Below are positions 1 through 6,148 of a stretch of 11,759 nt of DNA, one piece after another. Made by a program: the position numbers and the translations under genes. The DNA comes from JANRKT01 sp033763355 (GTDB lineage: Bacteria > Bacteroidota > Bacteroidia > Chitinophagales > Chitinophagaceae), in assembly GCA_033763355.1 (NCBI GenBank), contig JANRKT010000012.1, positions 1 to 11,759 of the forward strand. The letters are read 5' to 3'. Under the pieces are notes generated by a model that saw only the letters and a program-made list of their open reading frames with translations, did no database searches and was not told where the DNA came from. Position 1 is the stretch's first letter. Every line of letters begins with the position of its first letter.

Positions 1-39
1 TCCCCCTGGCTATTGGGGGACTTAACGAATCGGGGATTC
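1..39. repeat. Two short inverted repeats downstream of the first PepSY-like gene
   Basis: Positions 1-6 (TCCCCC) and 15-20 (GGGGGA) form a 6-bp stem with an 8-base loop. Positions 27-31 (GAATC) and 35-39 (GATTC) form a 5-bp stem with a 3-base loop. Both lie just beyond the stop codon of the minus-strand gene, so they could be part of its transcription terminator. The window ends before a T-tract could be seen, so this is only a possibility. Confidence 0.3.
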
Positions 40-50
40 TCTCACCTCAC

Positions 51-497
51 CTAACCAAGTTTCTGTTTCTTTACTATGCTTATATTTCCACCCGCATCTG
101 CTTCCACGAGGTATTGTTTTTTGCCCTCTTTAATTGTTATCAGGTAAGAAGTACCCGAAGATTTGGCCACTTCCAGTATGTTCTCATCAATTGTTGCATC
201 GGCAAAATGCTCCTGCAGCTTTTTCACCACATTCAGCGGAAGTGATTTGTATTCAACATACCGGGTTGTGCTGCGCAGTTGCCCGTCTTCTTCAAAATAA
301 GCATTCAACCGCTGCCCCTGGTAATTGAAAGTAGCCATGTAATAATCGCCTGCTTTTTGCCAGTTCACATACTCAGCTCCTGCAAATTCTTTTTTAAACG
401 CTTCTTCGGCATACCTGCTCACCTTTGTGTCGTTTGCCATTGCCATGTTTACACCCAGTACCAGTGTAAAAGCCAATCCTGTAATCAATCTTTTCAT
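51..497 (-). CDS. Secreted PepSY-like protein, copy 1
   Basis: This 148-aa protein has a clear signal peptide: a positive start (MKR), a hydrophobic stretch to about residue 19, and an Ala-rich cleavage region near AMA-ND (about residue 21). The mature part has two similar halves. The first contains an EEAFKKEF..A..VNWQK.GDYYMATF pattern with an aromatic-rich strand and a DG turn. The second contains LPLNVVKKLQEHF followed by strands. This is the layout of the putative beta-lactamase-inhibitor-like PepSY-like family (PF11396/DUF2874), common and poorly characterised in Bacteroidota and expected in the periplasm. It resembles the protein at 5376-5819. The start codon follows a good promoter (542-572) with a leader of about 35 nt. 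No enzymatic function is known to me, and the family call rests on pattern resemblance only. Confidence 0.75.
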   Translation of the reverse strand: MKRLITGLAFTLVLGVNMAMANDTKVSRYAEEAFKKEFAGAEYVNWQKAGDYYMATFNYQGQRLNAYFEEDGQLRSTTRYVEYKSLPLNVVKKLQEHFADATIDENILEVAKSSGTSYLITIKEGKKQYLVEADAGGNISIVKKQKLG

Positions 498-541
498 AAC
501 ATGAAATTTGAGGTTAACGTTGATGTTTTTTGTTTACCTGA

Positions 542-572
542 CAAATGTAGAAGGCCTGATTATGCAGTGCAA
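542..572 (-). promoter_or_regulatory. Bacteroidota-type promoter for the first PepSY-like gene
   Basis: Read on the minus strand, TTG (570-572), a 20-base spacer and TACATTTG (542-549) match the known Bacteroidota housekeeping promoter (-33 TTG, -7 TAnnTTTG) exactly at the consensus bases. The predicted transcript would start about 35-40 nt before the ATG at 497. A second TTG lies 4 bases further upstream. Confidence 0.6.
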
Positions 573-622
573 GCAATTTGTGACCGGAACAGTCATCCTG
601 CTAACCGCTTTGTATGAGCGGG

Positions 623-666
623 GCATTGCAGGGTGCTGATTTGTTTACCACATCCCTGCAAAATGC
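623..666. repeat. Intergenic inverted repeat, 8 bp plus bulged 3 bp
   Basis: TTGCAGGG (626-633) pairs with CCCTGCAA (654-661). After a 2-base bulge, GCA (623-625) pairs with TGC (664-666). The loop is 20 bases. No T-tract follows on either strand, so an intrinsic terminator is unlikely. An operator or a structured RNA remain possible. Confidence 0.5.
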
Positions 667-782
667 AATACAGTCAAAGGTTTCAGCGAAGTATTAAAGA
701 AACACTAAAATGGGTGCAGGTAAGCGTTAATTTTTTGCAGCAGCGATGAATGGCGTTAAACAAGGTTAATTGCAAACAAGTT

Positions 783-813
783 TTGGAAAGTTGTTGAAGT
801 TTATAAATGTTTG
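783..813 (+). promoter_or_regulatory. Weak candidate promoter for the acpH-like gene
   Basis: TTG (783-785), a 20-base spacer and AATGTTTG (806-813) resemble the Bacteroidota promoter, with one mismatch in the -7 TA. The transcription start would fall almost at the ATG at 818, so the transcript would be nearly leaderless. This weakens the call. Confidence 0.25.
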
Positions 814-817
814 TTGT

Positions 818-1414
818 ATGAATTACCTGGCACACGCTTACCTCTCTTTTCAGCACCCGGAAATACTGGTGGGTAACCTCATCAGCGATTTTGTAAAAGG
901 AAAGAAAAAGCTGGAATATTCCCCCGGCATACAAAAGGGCATTGCATTGCACCGCAGCATTGATGCCTTTACCGACCAGCATGAAGCAACCAGGGAAGGA
1001 AAAAAAATATTTAAACCCGCTTATGGTTTATACAGCGCTGCTTTTATGGATGTGGTGTATGATCATTTCCTTGCCTGCGATAAAAATGAATTTACAGAAC
1101 AAAGCCTCTTTGAATTTTCGCAATGGGTATATGTAACGGCAGAACCTTTTGCAGAACAGTTTCCCGGATTGTTTGCCAAAATGTTCCCTTATATGAAACT
1201 GCAGAACTGGTTATATAACTACCATACCCGGTGGGGAACCGAAAAAAGTTTTGGCGGGCTGGTAAGAAGGGCGCTGTACATGACAGAGAGCGAAACCGCT
1301 TTCCGCCTGTTTGAAGAGCATTACAACAGCCTGCAGCATTGCTATAATTTGTTTTTTGCTGATGTAAAACAAATGGCAAAGAATACTTTTGATGCACTTG
1401 TAAACGAACCTTAG
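818..1414 (+). CDS. acpH: Acyl-carrier-protein phosphodiesterase (AcpH/DUF479 family)
   Basis: This 198-aa protein matches the AcpH family in length (E. coli AcpH is about 193 aa) and in its N-terminal signature: MNYLAHAYLS with His6, GNLISDFVKG with Asp24, and ALHRSIDAFTD with His45, Asp49 and Asp53. These His and Asp residues form the metal-binding, HD-like active site in the family. AcpH removes the 4'-phosphopantetheine group from holo-ACP, giving apo-ACP in the cytoplasm. The start at 818 was preferred over an in-frame ATG at 770 because the family begins with MNxLAH and the 16 extra residues look like translated upstream sequence. The 3' end overlaps the opposing CoA-transferase gene by 4 bases (TAG at 1412-1414). 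The family is assigned with good confidence, but activity in Bacteroidota members is inferred from E. coli. Confidence 0.82.
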   Translation: MNYLAHAYLSFQHPEILVGNLISDFVKGKKKLEYSPGIQKGIALHRSIDAFTDQHEATREGKKIFKPAYGLYSAAFMDVVYDHFLACDKNEFTEQSLFEFSQWVYVTAEPFAEQFPGLFAKMFPYMKLQNWLYNYHTRWGTEKSFGGLVRRALYMTESETAFRLFEEHYNSLQHCYNLFFADVKQMAKNTFDALVNEP

Positions 1415-2703
1415 CATGGAAATTTTTTGAACCTTTCGTGGCAGGCTTTTTCAAGCGCTTCCCTGTCATCCGGATGTGCAATATCAATTAATGCTTTGGC
1501 CCGCTGCCGCAGGTTTCTTCCAAACAAATAAGCAACCCCGTATTCTGTAACCACATAGTGTGCATGCGCCCTTGTGGTCACAACCCCTGCCCCCGGTTTT
1601 AGAAACGGCACTATACGCGGCACCCCCTTTGCTGTACGGGATGATAAAGCAATAACAGGCTTTCCTCCTTCAGATAATGCCGCCCCTCTCATAAAATCCA
1701 TTTGTCCGCCAACACCTGAATATTGGTAAGTGCTGATGGAATCAGAACAAACCTGCCCGGTAATATCAACTTCTATAGCGCTGTTAATGGCCACTACTTT
1801 GGGATTTCGCCTGATAACATGGGGATCGTTTACATAGTCAATATCCAGAAAAGCAAATGCAGGGTTATCATCAACATAATCATACAACCTTTTTGACCCC
1901 AGTGCAAAACCTGTTACCGTTTTATTGGGATGGATGTGTTTGTATTTGTTATTAATGATATCTTTTTCAAAAAGATCAATCAGTCCGTCCGAAAACATTT
2001 CGGTATGAACACCGAGGTCTTTGTGGTTGAACAAAGATTTCAGCACAGCATCAGGTATAGCGCCAATGCCCATTTGCAGTGTGCTGCGGTCTTCAATAAG
2101 CCCCGCAATAAATTTCCCTATTTTCATTTCCTGCTCTCCTACTTTATCCCCAAAGCTGGTTTCCTGCAATGGGGTGTCATGGTACACCATGGCATAAAAA
2201 CGGCTGGCATGTATCAGCCCGTCGCCGTGTGTGCGGGGAACATTGGGGTTTACCTGTGCAATTACACATCTGGCATTATTCACTGCACTGCGGGCAATAT
2301 CAACAGATACGCCAAGGGAGCAATATCCGTGTTTGTCAGGTACAGAAACATGAACGATGGCTGCATCAAGCGGCAGGATATTTTGTTTGAAGAGCTCCGG
2401 GATTTCACTCAGGAAAACCGGGATATAATCGGCCCTTCCCTCGTTTACGGCCTGCCTTATAGATGCCGATACAAACATGGAATTGATGTGAAAGCTATCT
2501 GCATATTGTGGTTTATCAACTTCAATATTGCCATATACACTTATAGACACCAGCTCCACTTTTTTAAGGCTGCCGGAAAGTTTTGCAAGTTCATGCAGCA
2601 TATAAACCGGCGTTTGGGCGCTGCCATGTACAAATACACGGTTTCCGGGTTGAATAACCGACAATGCCTGCGCCGGGCTAACGTATTTAATTTCGGGCTT
2701 CAT
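1411..2703 (-). CDS. Acetyl-CoA hydrolase / 4-hydroxybutyrate CoA-transferase family protein
   Basis: This 430-aa cytoplasmic enzyme has the typical length and motifs of the family I-like CoA-transferases annotated as acetyl-CoA hydrolase/transferase or 4-hydroxybutyrate CoA-transferase. Visible motifs are an N-terminal PGNRVFVHG segment (19-27), HVSVPDKHGYCSLG (118-131), LQMGIGAIPDAVL (209-221), GVHTEMFSDG (231-240) and, near the C-terminus, GVGGQMDFMRGA and EYGVAYLFGRNLRQRA. Glu235 in HTEMFSDG sits where the family has its catalytic glutamate, which forms the CoA thioester. The reaction moves CoA between acetyl-CoA and another carboxylate, or hydrolyses it. The acceptor cannot be read from sequence. 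Its stop codon (TAA, 1411-1413 on the complement) overlaps the acpH stop. It is divergent from the DUF2911 gene across 120 bp. Confidence 0.85.
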   Translation of the reverse strand: MKPEIKYVSPAQALSVIQPGNRVFVHGSAQTPVYMLHELAKLSGSLKKVELVSISVYGNIEVDKPQYADSFHINSMFVSASIRQAVNEGRADYIPVFLSEIPELFKQNILPLDAAIVHVSVPDKHGYCSLGVSVDIARSAVNNARCVIAQVNPNVPRTHGDGLIHASRFYAMVYHDTPLQETSFGDKVGEQEMKIGKFIAGLIEDRSTLQMGIGAIPDAVLKSLFNHKDLGVHTEMFSDGLIDLFEKDIINNKYKHIHPNKTVTGFALGSKRLYDYVDDNPAFAFLDIDYVNDPHVIRRNPKVVAINSAIEVDITGQVCSDSISTYQYSGVGGQMDFMRGAALSEGGKPVIALSSRTAKGVPRIVPFLKPGAGVVTTRAHAHYVVTEYGVAYLFGRNLRQRAKALIDIAHPDDREALEKACHERFKKFPC

Positions 2704-2717
2704 AATGAAAGTTTACT

Positions 2718-2772
2718 GCTGTAAAATTAAGGCTGTGTTAAAAACAGCATATTATTCATGTGCTGTAACAGC
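2718..2772. promoter_or_regulatory. Cluster of GCTGT/ACAGC motifs between divergent genes
   Basis: GCTGT occurs at 2718-2722, 2732-2736 and 2762-2766, and its complement ACAGC at 2744-2748 and 2768-2772. This gives two inverted repeats (2732-2748 with a 7-base spacer, 2762-2772 with a 1-base spacer) and a direct repeat TGCTGTAA (2717-2724, 2761-2768). The arrangement looks like operator half-sites for a regulator of one or both flanking genes. No regulator gene is present nearby. Confidence 0.35.
2722..2729 (-). promoter_or_regulatory. Possible -7 element of the CoA-transferase gene
   Basis: On the minus strand this reads TAATTTTA, one base from the TAnnTTTG -7 consensus, 18 nt before the ATG at 2703. 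No convincing -33 TTG was found at the usual spacing. It overlaps the first GCTGT motif. Confidence 0.25.
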
Positions 2773-2792
2773 TGATTAAACCCTTTATCAGT

Positions 2793-2800
2793 TAATTTTG
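2793..2800 (+). promoter_or_regulatory. -7 promoter element of the DUF2911 gene
   Basis: TAATTTTG matches the Bacteroidota -7 consensus TAnnTTTG and lies 23 nt before the ATG at 2824. No clear TTG is found at the -33 position; the ACAGC/GCTG palindrome sits there instead, which would suit regulated transcription. Confidence 0.4.
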
Positions 2801-2823
2801 TCTCTCTTAACAAATAAGAGATT

Positions 2824-3390
2824 ATGAAGAAAACACTTTTATTACTTTCCGTTATATTTTTTTGTGCAGTAGCCCGCAGCCAGAATAACGGTAAATTTCC
2901 ACCCCTTGATAAATCGCCCATGGACATGAGCTATTACCCGTCAAACTATCCCATTTTAAAAATACAGGATAAAGCCACAGAACCCCTGATTGCAAGAGTG
3001 GTTTACAGCAGGCCGCAAAAAAACGGCCGCACTGTTTTTGGCGAACTGGTTGAATACGGTAAACCCTGGAGGCTTGGCGCCAATGAAGCAACTGAAATTG
3101 AATTTTTCAAAGACTTACGCATTAACGGCATTCGTGTAAAAAAAGGCAGGTACACGCTGTATGCCATACCTTATGAAGACAGGTGGACCATCATCATAAA
3201 TAAAGATACGGATACATGGGGCGCTTTTAAATACGATGTAAAAAAAGATGTTTTGCGCACAGACATAAAAACAGAAAAGATGAATGACCCGGCAGAAATA
3301 TATACCATGTTTTTTGATAAGGCCCCGGGGGGGGCCAATCTTGTCATTGCATGGGATAACATGAAAGCATCATTGCCGCTCACATTTTAA
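2824..3390 (+). CDS. Secreted DUF2911 domain protein
   Basis: This 188-aa protein starts with a signal peptide (MKKTLLLLSVIFFCAVARSQ, cleavage probably near residue 19-20). The mature part matches the DUF2911 family, frequent in Bacteroidota. Characteristic features are ARVVYSRPQKNGRTVFGELV, then YGKPWRLGANEATEIEF, then KKGRYTLYAIP, then WTIIINKDTDTWGAF, and a final strand-rich segment ending in ASLPLTF. A beta-sandwich fold is likely from the alternating strands. It is probably periplasmic; no function is established for the family as far as I know. It appears to be a single-gene unit, with a -7 element upstream and an intrinsic terminator 22 bp after the stop. An 8-G run (3327-3334) lies in its last fifth. 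Confidence 0.85.
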   Translation: MKKTLLLLSVIFFCAVARSQNNGKFPPLDKSPMDMSYYPSNYPILKIQDKATEPLIARVVYSRPQKNGRTVFGELVEYGKPWRLGANEATEIEFFKDLRINGIRVKKGRYTLYAIPYEDRWTIIINKDTDTWGAFKYDVKKDVLRTDIKTEKMNDPAEIYTMFFDKAPGGANLVIAWDNMKASLPLTF

Positions 3391-3412
3391 GTGCAACACA
3401 AAACTGGTAAGG

Positions 3413-3440
3413 CCCCTGTTTTTTGCAACAGGGGTTTTTT
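3413..3440 (+). terminator. Intrinsic terminator after the DUF2911 gene
   Basis: CCCCTGTT (3413-3420) and AACAGGGG (3427-3434) form a perfect 8-bp stem around a 6-base loop, followed directly by six T (3435-3440). It lies 22 bp beyond the stop codon and separates this gene from asnB. Confidence 0.88.
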
Positions 3441-3452
3441 ATTGTAAAAAGT

Positions 3453-3484
3453 TTGTCATTGATTTGAGTTAATCCCGAATTTTA
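3453..3484 (+). promoter_or_regulatory. Weak candidate promoter of asnB
   Basis: TTG (3453-3455), a 21-base spacer and GAATTTTA (3477-3484) only partly match TTG/TAnnTTTG, with two mismatches in the -7. The element would end 5 nt before the ATG at 3490. Because the terminator at 3413-3440 isolates asnB from upstream, some promoter is expected in 3441-3489. Confidence 0.22.
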
Positions 3485-3489
3485 CAAAC

Positions 3490-5364
3490 ATGTGCGGTAT
3501 AGCAGGCATAATCGTTTCCCGTTCATCCGGCCAGTCAAACTTAAACGCTGATGAACTAAACCATTCATTAAAAAAAATGACGGGCGCCCTTGCACACAGG
3601 GGGCCGGATAGTGAAGGGTATTGGATGAATGAAAACAATACAGCAGCATTGGGCCACAGGAGGCTTGCTATTATTGACCTGAGTGGTGCTGCAGCGCAAC
3701 CCATGGATTACCTTAACCGGTACAGCATTGTTCACAACGGCGAAATTTATAATTATACTGAGCTGCGTGCAACGCTGCAGGCAAAAGGATATATATTCCG
3801 CAGCCAGTCTGATACCGAAGTAATACTGGCATCATTTGATTTCTGGAAGACGGATTGCCTCTCTCATTTTGACGGGATGTTTGCTTTCGCCATTTGGGAT
3901 GAAACCAAAAAACAACTTTTTTGTGCAAGGGACAGATTTGGTGAAAAACCTTTTTTTTACGCACTGAATGAAAGCAGCAATACATTTTCTTTTGCATCAG
4001 AAATGAAAGCACTGTGGGCATCAGGTTTTCCCAAAGAAATGGATAACCAGATGCTTTTCCATTTTCTCTCACTCGGTCTTACCTGTGACAGCTTGCAGTT
4101 ATCCCGCACTTTTTACAAAAATATATTCCGGCTGCCGCCAGCGCATTTTTTAATTTACCATGCTGCTGAAGGGCATGCCATTGTTGAAAAATACTGGGAC
4201 CTTGATAAAGAAAAACAAATTGAAATAAAAGAAACTGATGCCATTGAAAAATTTTCTGATTTACTGAACACATCAGTAAAACGGAGGCTGAGAAGTGATG
4301 TGCCCCATGGCACAAGCCTCAGCGGTGGCCTTGACAGTACATCTGTTGCTGCAGTAATCAGCGAACAACAAATGACCGGAAGCAGGCTCCAGAGTTTTTC
4401 TGCTGTTTTTCCCGGTTTCGAAAAAGATGAGTCGGAATATGTTATGCTTGCAGCAGGAAAACTTCTGTTAAATGTCCACACGGTTTCCGCCAATGCAACA
4501 GATTGTGTAAATGATTTTGAAAAATTATGTTACCACCAGGAAGAGCCCTTTACTTCTGCAAGCGCCTACGCACAGTTTAAGGTTTTTGAGCTGGCAAAGC
4601 AGAAAGGGGTAAAAGTTTTACTTGACGGGCAAGGCGCAGATGAAATACTTGCAGGCTATCACAAATACATACATTGGTATTTACAGGAGTTGCTGGGAGC
4701 CCGTCGTTTCAGCCTGATGAGAAAAGAACGGACAGCGTTAAAGAAAAACCATATCAGCTTTAGATGGGGAATGGAAAATTACCTTGCTGCATGGCTGCCT
4801 GGTATGGCTGCAAGACAACTGGAGAAAAAGGCATATGCAATTCAACTCCGTCAGCCTGACCTGGAAAAGCAATTTATTTATACCCATCTTGAAAAAAACA
4901 GCATTTACAAACCTGTAACAGATAAACTGAATGACGTTCTGTATTTTGATACCATGATGGGCAGGCTGCAGGAACTGCTGCGCTATGCAGACAGGAGCTC
5001 AATGGCGCATGGAAGGGAGGTAAGGCTGCCCTTTACTTTTCATGAACTTGTTGAATTTGTTTTTTCATTACCTGCATCTTTTAAGATCAGGAACGGATGG
5101 ACAAAATGGTTGCTGCGTGAAGCCATGAAAAATAAAATTCCTCCCCAGGTTGCCTGGCGGACGGATAAAATTGGTTTTGAACCGCCGCAGCAGCAATGGA
5201 TGTCGCACAGCAGCATGCAGGAATTGATAATTGAAGCAAAACGGAAGCTGGTGAACCATAAGATCCTGAAACCTGAAACGCTGACAAAAAAAAATCAGCC
5301 GCAGGCTGCTTATGCGGCTGATAATTACGATTGGCGCTATGGGGTAGCAGCGCAATTTATCTGA
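3490..5364 (+). CDS. asnB: Asparagine synthetase (glutamine-hydrolysing)
   Basis: This 624-aa enzyme makes asparagine from aspartate, glutamine and ATP in the cytoplasm. The N-terminal class II glutaminase domain (about 1-200) starts MCGIAGI, so Cys2 becomes the catalytic N-terminal cysteine after Met removal. It also shows AHRGPDSEG (35-43), GHRRLAIIDLS and HNGEIYNY (82-89). The C-terminal synthetase domain carries the PP-loop SGGLDSTS (278-285), DGQGADEILAGY, and YADRSSMAHGREVRLPF (499-515). All key residues are present. It is longer than E. coli AsnB (554 aa) and closer to the about 600-640-aa AsnB paralogues found in many genomes, some of which amidate other substrates. No surface polysaccharide or peptide gene lies beside it to suggest such a role. 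Its 3' end contains a hairpin that probably terminates the converging neighbour. Confidence 0.9.
   Translation: MCGIAGIIVSRSSGQSNLNADELNHSLKKMTGALAHRGPDSEGYWMNENNTAALGHRRLAIIDLSGAAAQPMDYLNRYSIVHNGEIYNYTELRATLQAKGYIFRSQSDTEVILASFDFWKTDCLSHFDGMFAFAIWDETKKQLFCARDRFGEKPFFYALNESSNTFSFASEMKALWASGFPKEMDNQMLFHFLSLGLTCDSLQLSRTFYKNIFRLPPAHFLIYHAAEGHAIVEKYWDLDKEKQIEIKETDAIEKFSDLLNTSVKRRLRSDVPHGTSLSGGLDSTSVAAVISEQQMTGSRLQSFSAVFPGFEKDESEYVMLAAGKLLLNVHTVSANATDCVNDFEKLCYHQEEPFTSASAYAQFKVFELAKQKGVKVLLDGQGADEILAGYHKYIHWYLQELLGARRFSLMRKERTALKKNHISFRWGMENYLAAWLPGMAARQLEKKAYAIQLRQPDLEKQFIYTHLEKNSIYKPVTDKLNDVLYFDTMMGRLQELLRYADRSSMAHGREVRLPFTFHELVEFVFSLPASFKIRNGWTKWLLREAMKNKIPPQVAWRTDKIGFEPPQQQWMSHSSMQELIIEAKRKLVNHKILKPETLTKKNQPQAAYAADNYDWRYGVAAQFI
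5286..5322 (-). terminator. Intrinsic terminator for the second PepSY-like gene, inside asnB
   Basis: Read on the minus strand, ATCAGCCGCA (5313-5322) and TGCGGCTGAT (5294-5303) form a perfect 10-bp, GC-rich stem with a 9-base loop, followed by eight T (5286-5293). This is a textbook intrinsic terminator, 54 bp after the stop codon of the minus-strand gene. It lies wholly in the asnB coding sequence, where it encodes roughly KKNQPQAAYAAD. Confidence 0.85.
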
Positions 5365-5375
5365 TCATCACCAGA

Positions 5376-5819
5376 CTATTTTGAGGCCTTAAGATATTTT
5401 TCTTCCACTTCAATATGGCCTGAAATGTCCACTTTTATTTTCGTCCAGTCCTTCTTTCCTTCCAGCACAACATGATACACCATATCGTTTGTACTTGACC
5501 GCTCGGTTACACCGAATATTTTCTTATCAGTGTATTTTGTTTTAACCCTGTTTACAATTAACGGGGGCAGTTGGTCTTCGCCGTAATGCCTGAAGGATTC
5601 AATCATGTTACCTTCTTTATCATACCGCACACGGGTTTGTATTTCCGATTGTTTGAAGTTCACGGTGTAATGGTCTTCATATTCCTGCCACACTACTTCC
5701 TGCGCAGTGGTAAAAGTAGCATTGAAGGCTTTCAGTACTTTCTCATTTACTTCAGCGTGGCTACCGGCTAATACTACTGTACTTAACAATGTTGCAGCTG
5801 CTATCAATATCTTTTTCAT
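5376..5819 (-). CDS. Secreted PepSY-like protein, copy 2
   Basis: This 147-aa protein has a signal peptide (MKKILIAAATLLSTVVLAGSHA, cleavage near residue 19-22). The mature part has two PepSY-like halves: VLKAFNATF..AQEVVWQEYEDHYTVNF with a DKEGN turn, then LPPLIVNRVKTKY, followed by strands with YHVVLEG and a D..GHIE turn. Length, layout and the W-x(6-7)-Y-x-V/A-x-F pattern match the protein at 51-497, so the two are probably paralogues of the PF11396-type family. Likely periplasmic, function unknown. It has its own promoter (5859-5889). It converges on asnB with only 11 bp between stop codons, and its terminator lies within asnB. It is probably monocistronic. Confidence 0.75.
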   Translation of the reverse strand: MKKILIAAATLLSTVVLAGSHAEVNEKVLKAFNATFTTAQEVVWQEYEDHYTVNFKQSEIQTRVRYDKEGNMIESFRHYGEDQLPPLIVNRVKTKYTDKKIFGVTERSSTNDMVYHVVLEGKKDWTKIKVDISGHIEVEEKYLKASK

Positions 5820-5858
5820 GGCAATACTTTTAATTGATGAAGAAATGATTTACGGTTT

Positions 5859-5889
5859 TAAAATTATAGTGGTAACAGGTGCCCGTCAA
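5859..5889 (-). promoter_or_regulatory. Candidate promoter of the second PepSY-like gene
   Basis: On the minus strand TTG (5887-5889), a 20-base spacer and TAATTTTA (5859-5866) match the Bacteroidota pattern with one mismatch (final G to A). The spacing is identical to that at the paralogue's promoter (542-572). It would give a leader of about 30-35 nt. Confidence 0.48.
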
Positions 5890-6035
5890 GCCAAACTGTA
5901 TTGCCGGTTGATCAGGCAAAAGCAGGACAAAAACATTTTTAAAAAAAGTCTGAACCCAAACACGCAAAAGGGGAAATGAAAAATTATTTTTTCAAGTTGA
6001 AGCAGGAATAACAGATATTTTATGCAACAGGTTAA

Positions 6036-6113
6036 CCCTTTGTTAAAGGGGAATAGCGGCGGGATGAACGGGAAATAACGTTTTCGAAATGAAAGGTCGC
6101 CAACCTTTAAAGG
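6036..6113. repeat. Clustered CCTTT/AAAGG inverted repeats upstream of the PLP enzyme
   Basis: There are three overlapping or adjacent palindromic units. CCCTTT-GTT-AAAGGG spans 6036-6050, AAAGGT-CGCCA-ACCTTT spans 6092-6108, and CCTTTAAAGG spans 6104-6113. They lie just upstream of the candidate -7 element (6122-6129), a position suitable for transcription factor binding. Confidence 0.4.
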
Positions 6114-6121
6114 ATATTCCC

Positions 6122-6129
6122 CATCTTTG
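6122..6129 (+). promoter_or_regulatory. Candidate -7 element of the PLP enzyme gene
   Basis: CATCTTTG differs from TAnnTTTG only at its first base and lies 19 nt before the ATG at 6149. No TTG is present at the -33 distance; palindromes occupy that place, which would fit activator-dependent transcription. Confidence 0.3.
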
Positions 6130-6148
6130 CAGCCTTAATTGAATAGTT

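Larger units (their letters stand above)
498..817. other. 320-bp divergent intergenic region
   Basis: This region separates the minus-strand PepSY-like gene from the plus-strand acpH-like gene. It contains the PepSY promoter (542-572), a long imperfect inverted repeat (623-666) and a weak candidate promoter for acpH (783-813). I find no convincing small gene: open frames here lack a plausible protein composition. No tRNA-like fold was noticed. Confidence 0.6.
5820..6148. other. 329-bp divergent intergenic region
   Basis: This region holds the promoter of the minus-strand PepSY-like gene (5859-5889), then about 140 bp of A-rich sequence with nothing recognisable. Next come clustered CCTTT/AAAGG palindromes (6036-6113) and a candidate -7 element for the PLP enzyme gene (6122-6129). 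I looked for a SAM-I riboswitch core because of the sulfur amino acid gene downstream and did not see one. No credible small ORF was found. Confidence 0.6.

Noticed and set aside
279..617. 112-codon open frame on the plus strand across the start of the first PepSY-like gene
   Set aside because: It is antisense to a gene with a clear signal peptide and promoter. Its Cys/His/Phe-rich translation shows no protein-like pattern.
770..817. Upstream in-frame ATG for the acpH-like gene
   Set aside because: The family starts with MNxLAH, found exactly at 818. The 16 extra residues are unlike any family member.
1003..1010. A-run in acpH as a minus-strand terminator for the CoA-transferase gene
   Set aside because: It lies about 400 bp from the stop codon and no stem adjoins it, unlike the case in asnB.
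1092..1487. 131-codon open frame on the minus strand
   Set aside because: It overlaps the acpH-like gene and the end of the CoA-transferase gene, and its composition is typical of a shadow frame.
1930..2724. 264-codon open frame on the plus strand
   Set aside because: It lies wholly antisense to the well-supported CoA-transferase gene, and its translation is rich in Cys, His and Phe with no domain pattern. It is a shadow of the real gene.
5890..6148. SAM riboswitch or T-box upstream of the cystathionine enzyme
   Set aside because: No conserved SAM-I core, kink-turn or T-box sequence could be found. Only short palindromes are present.
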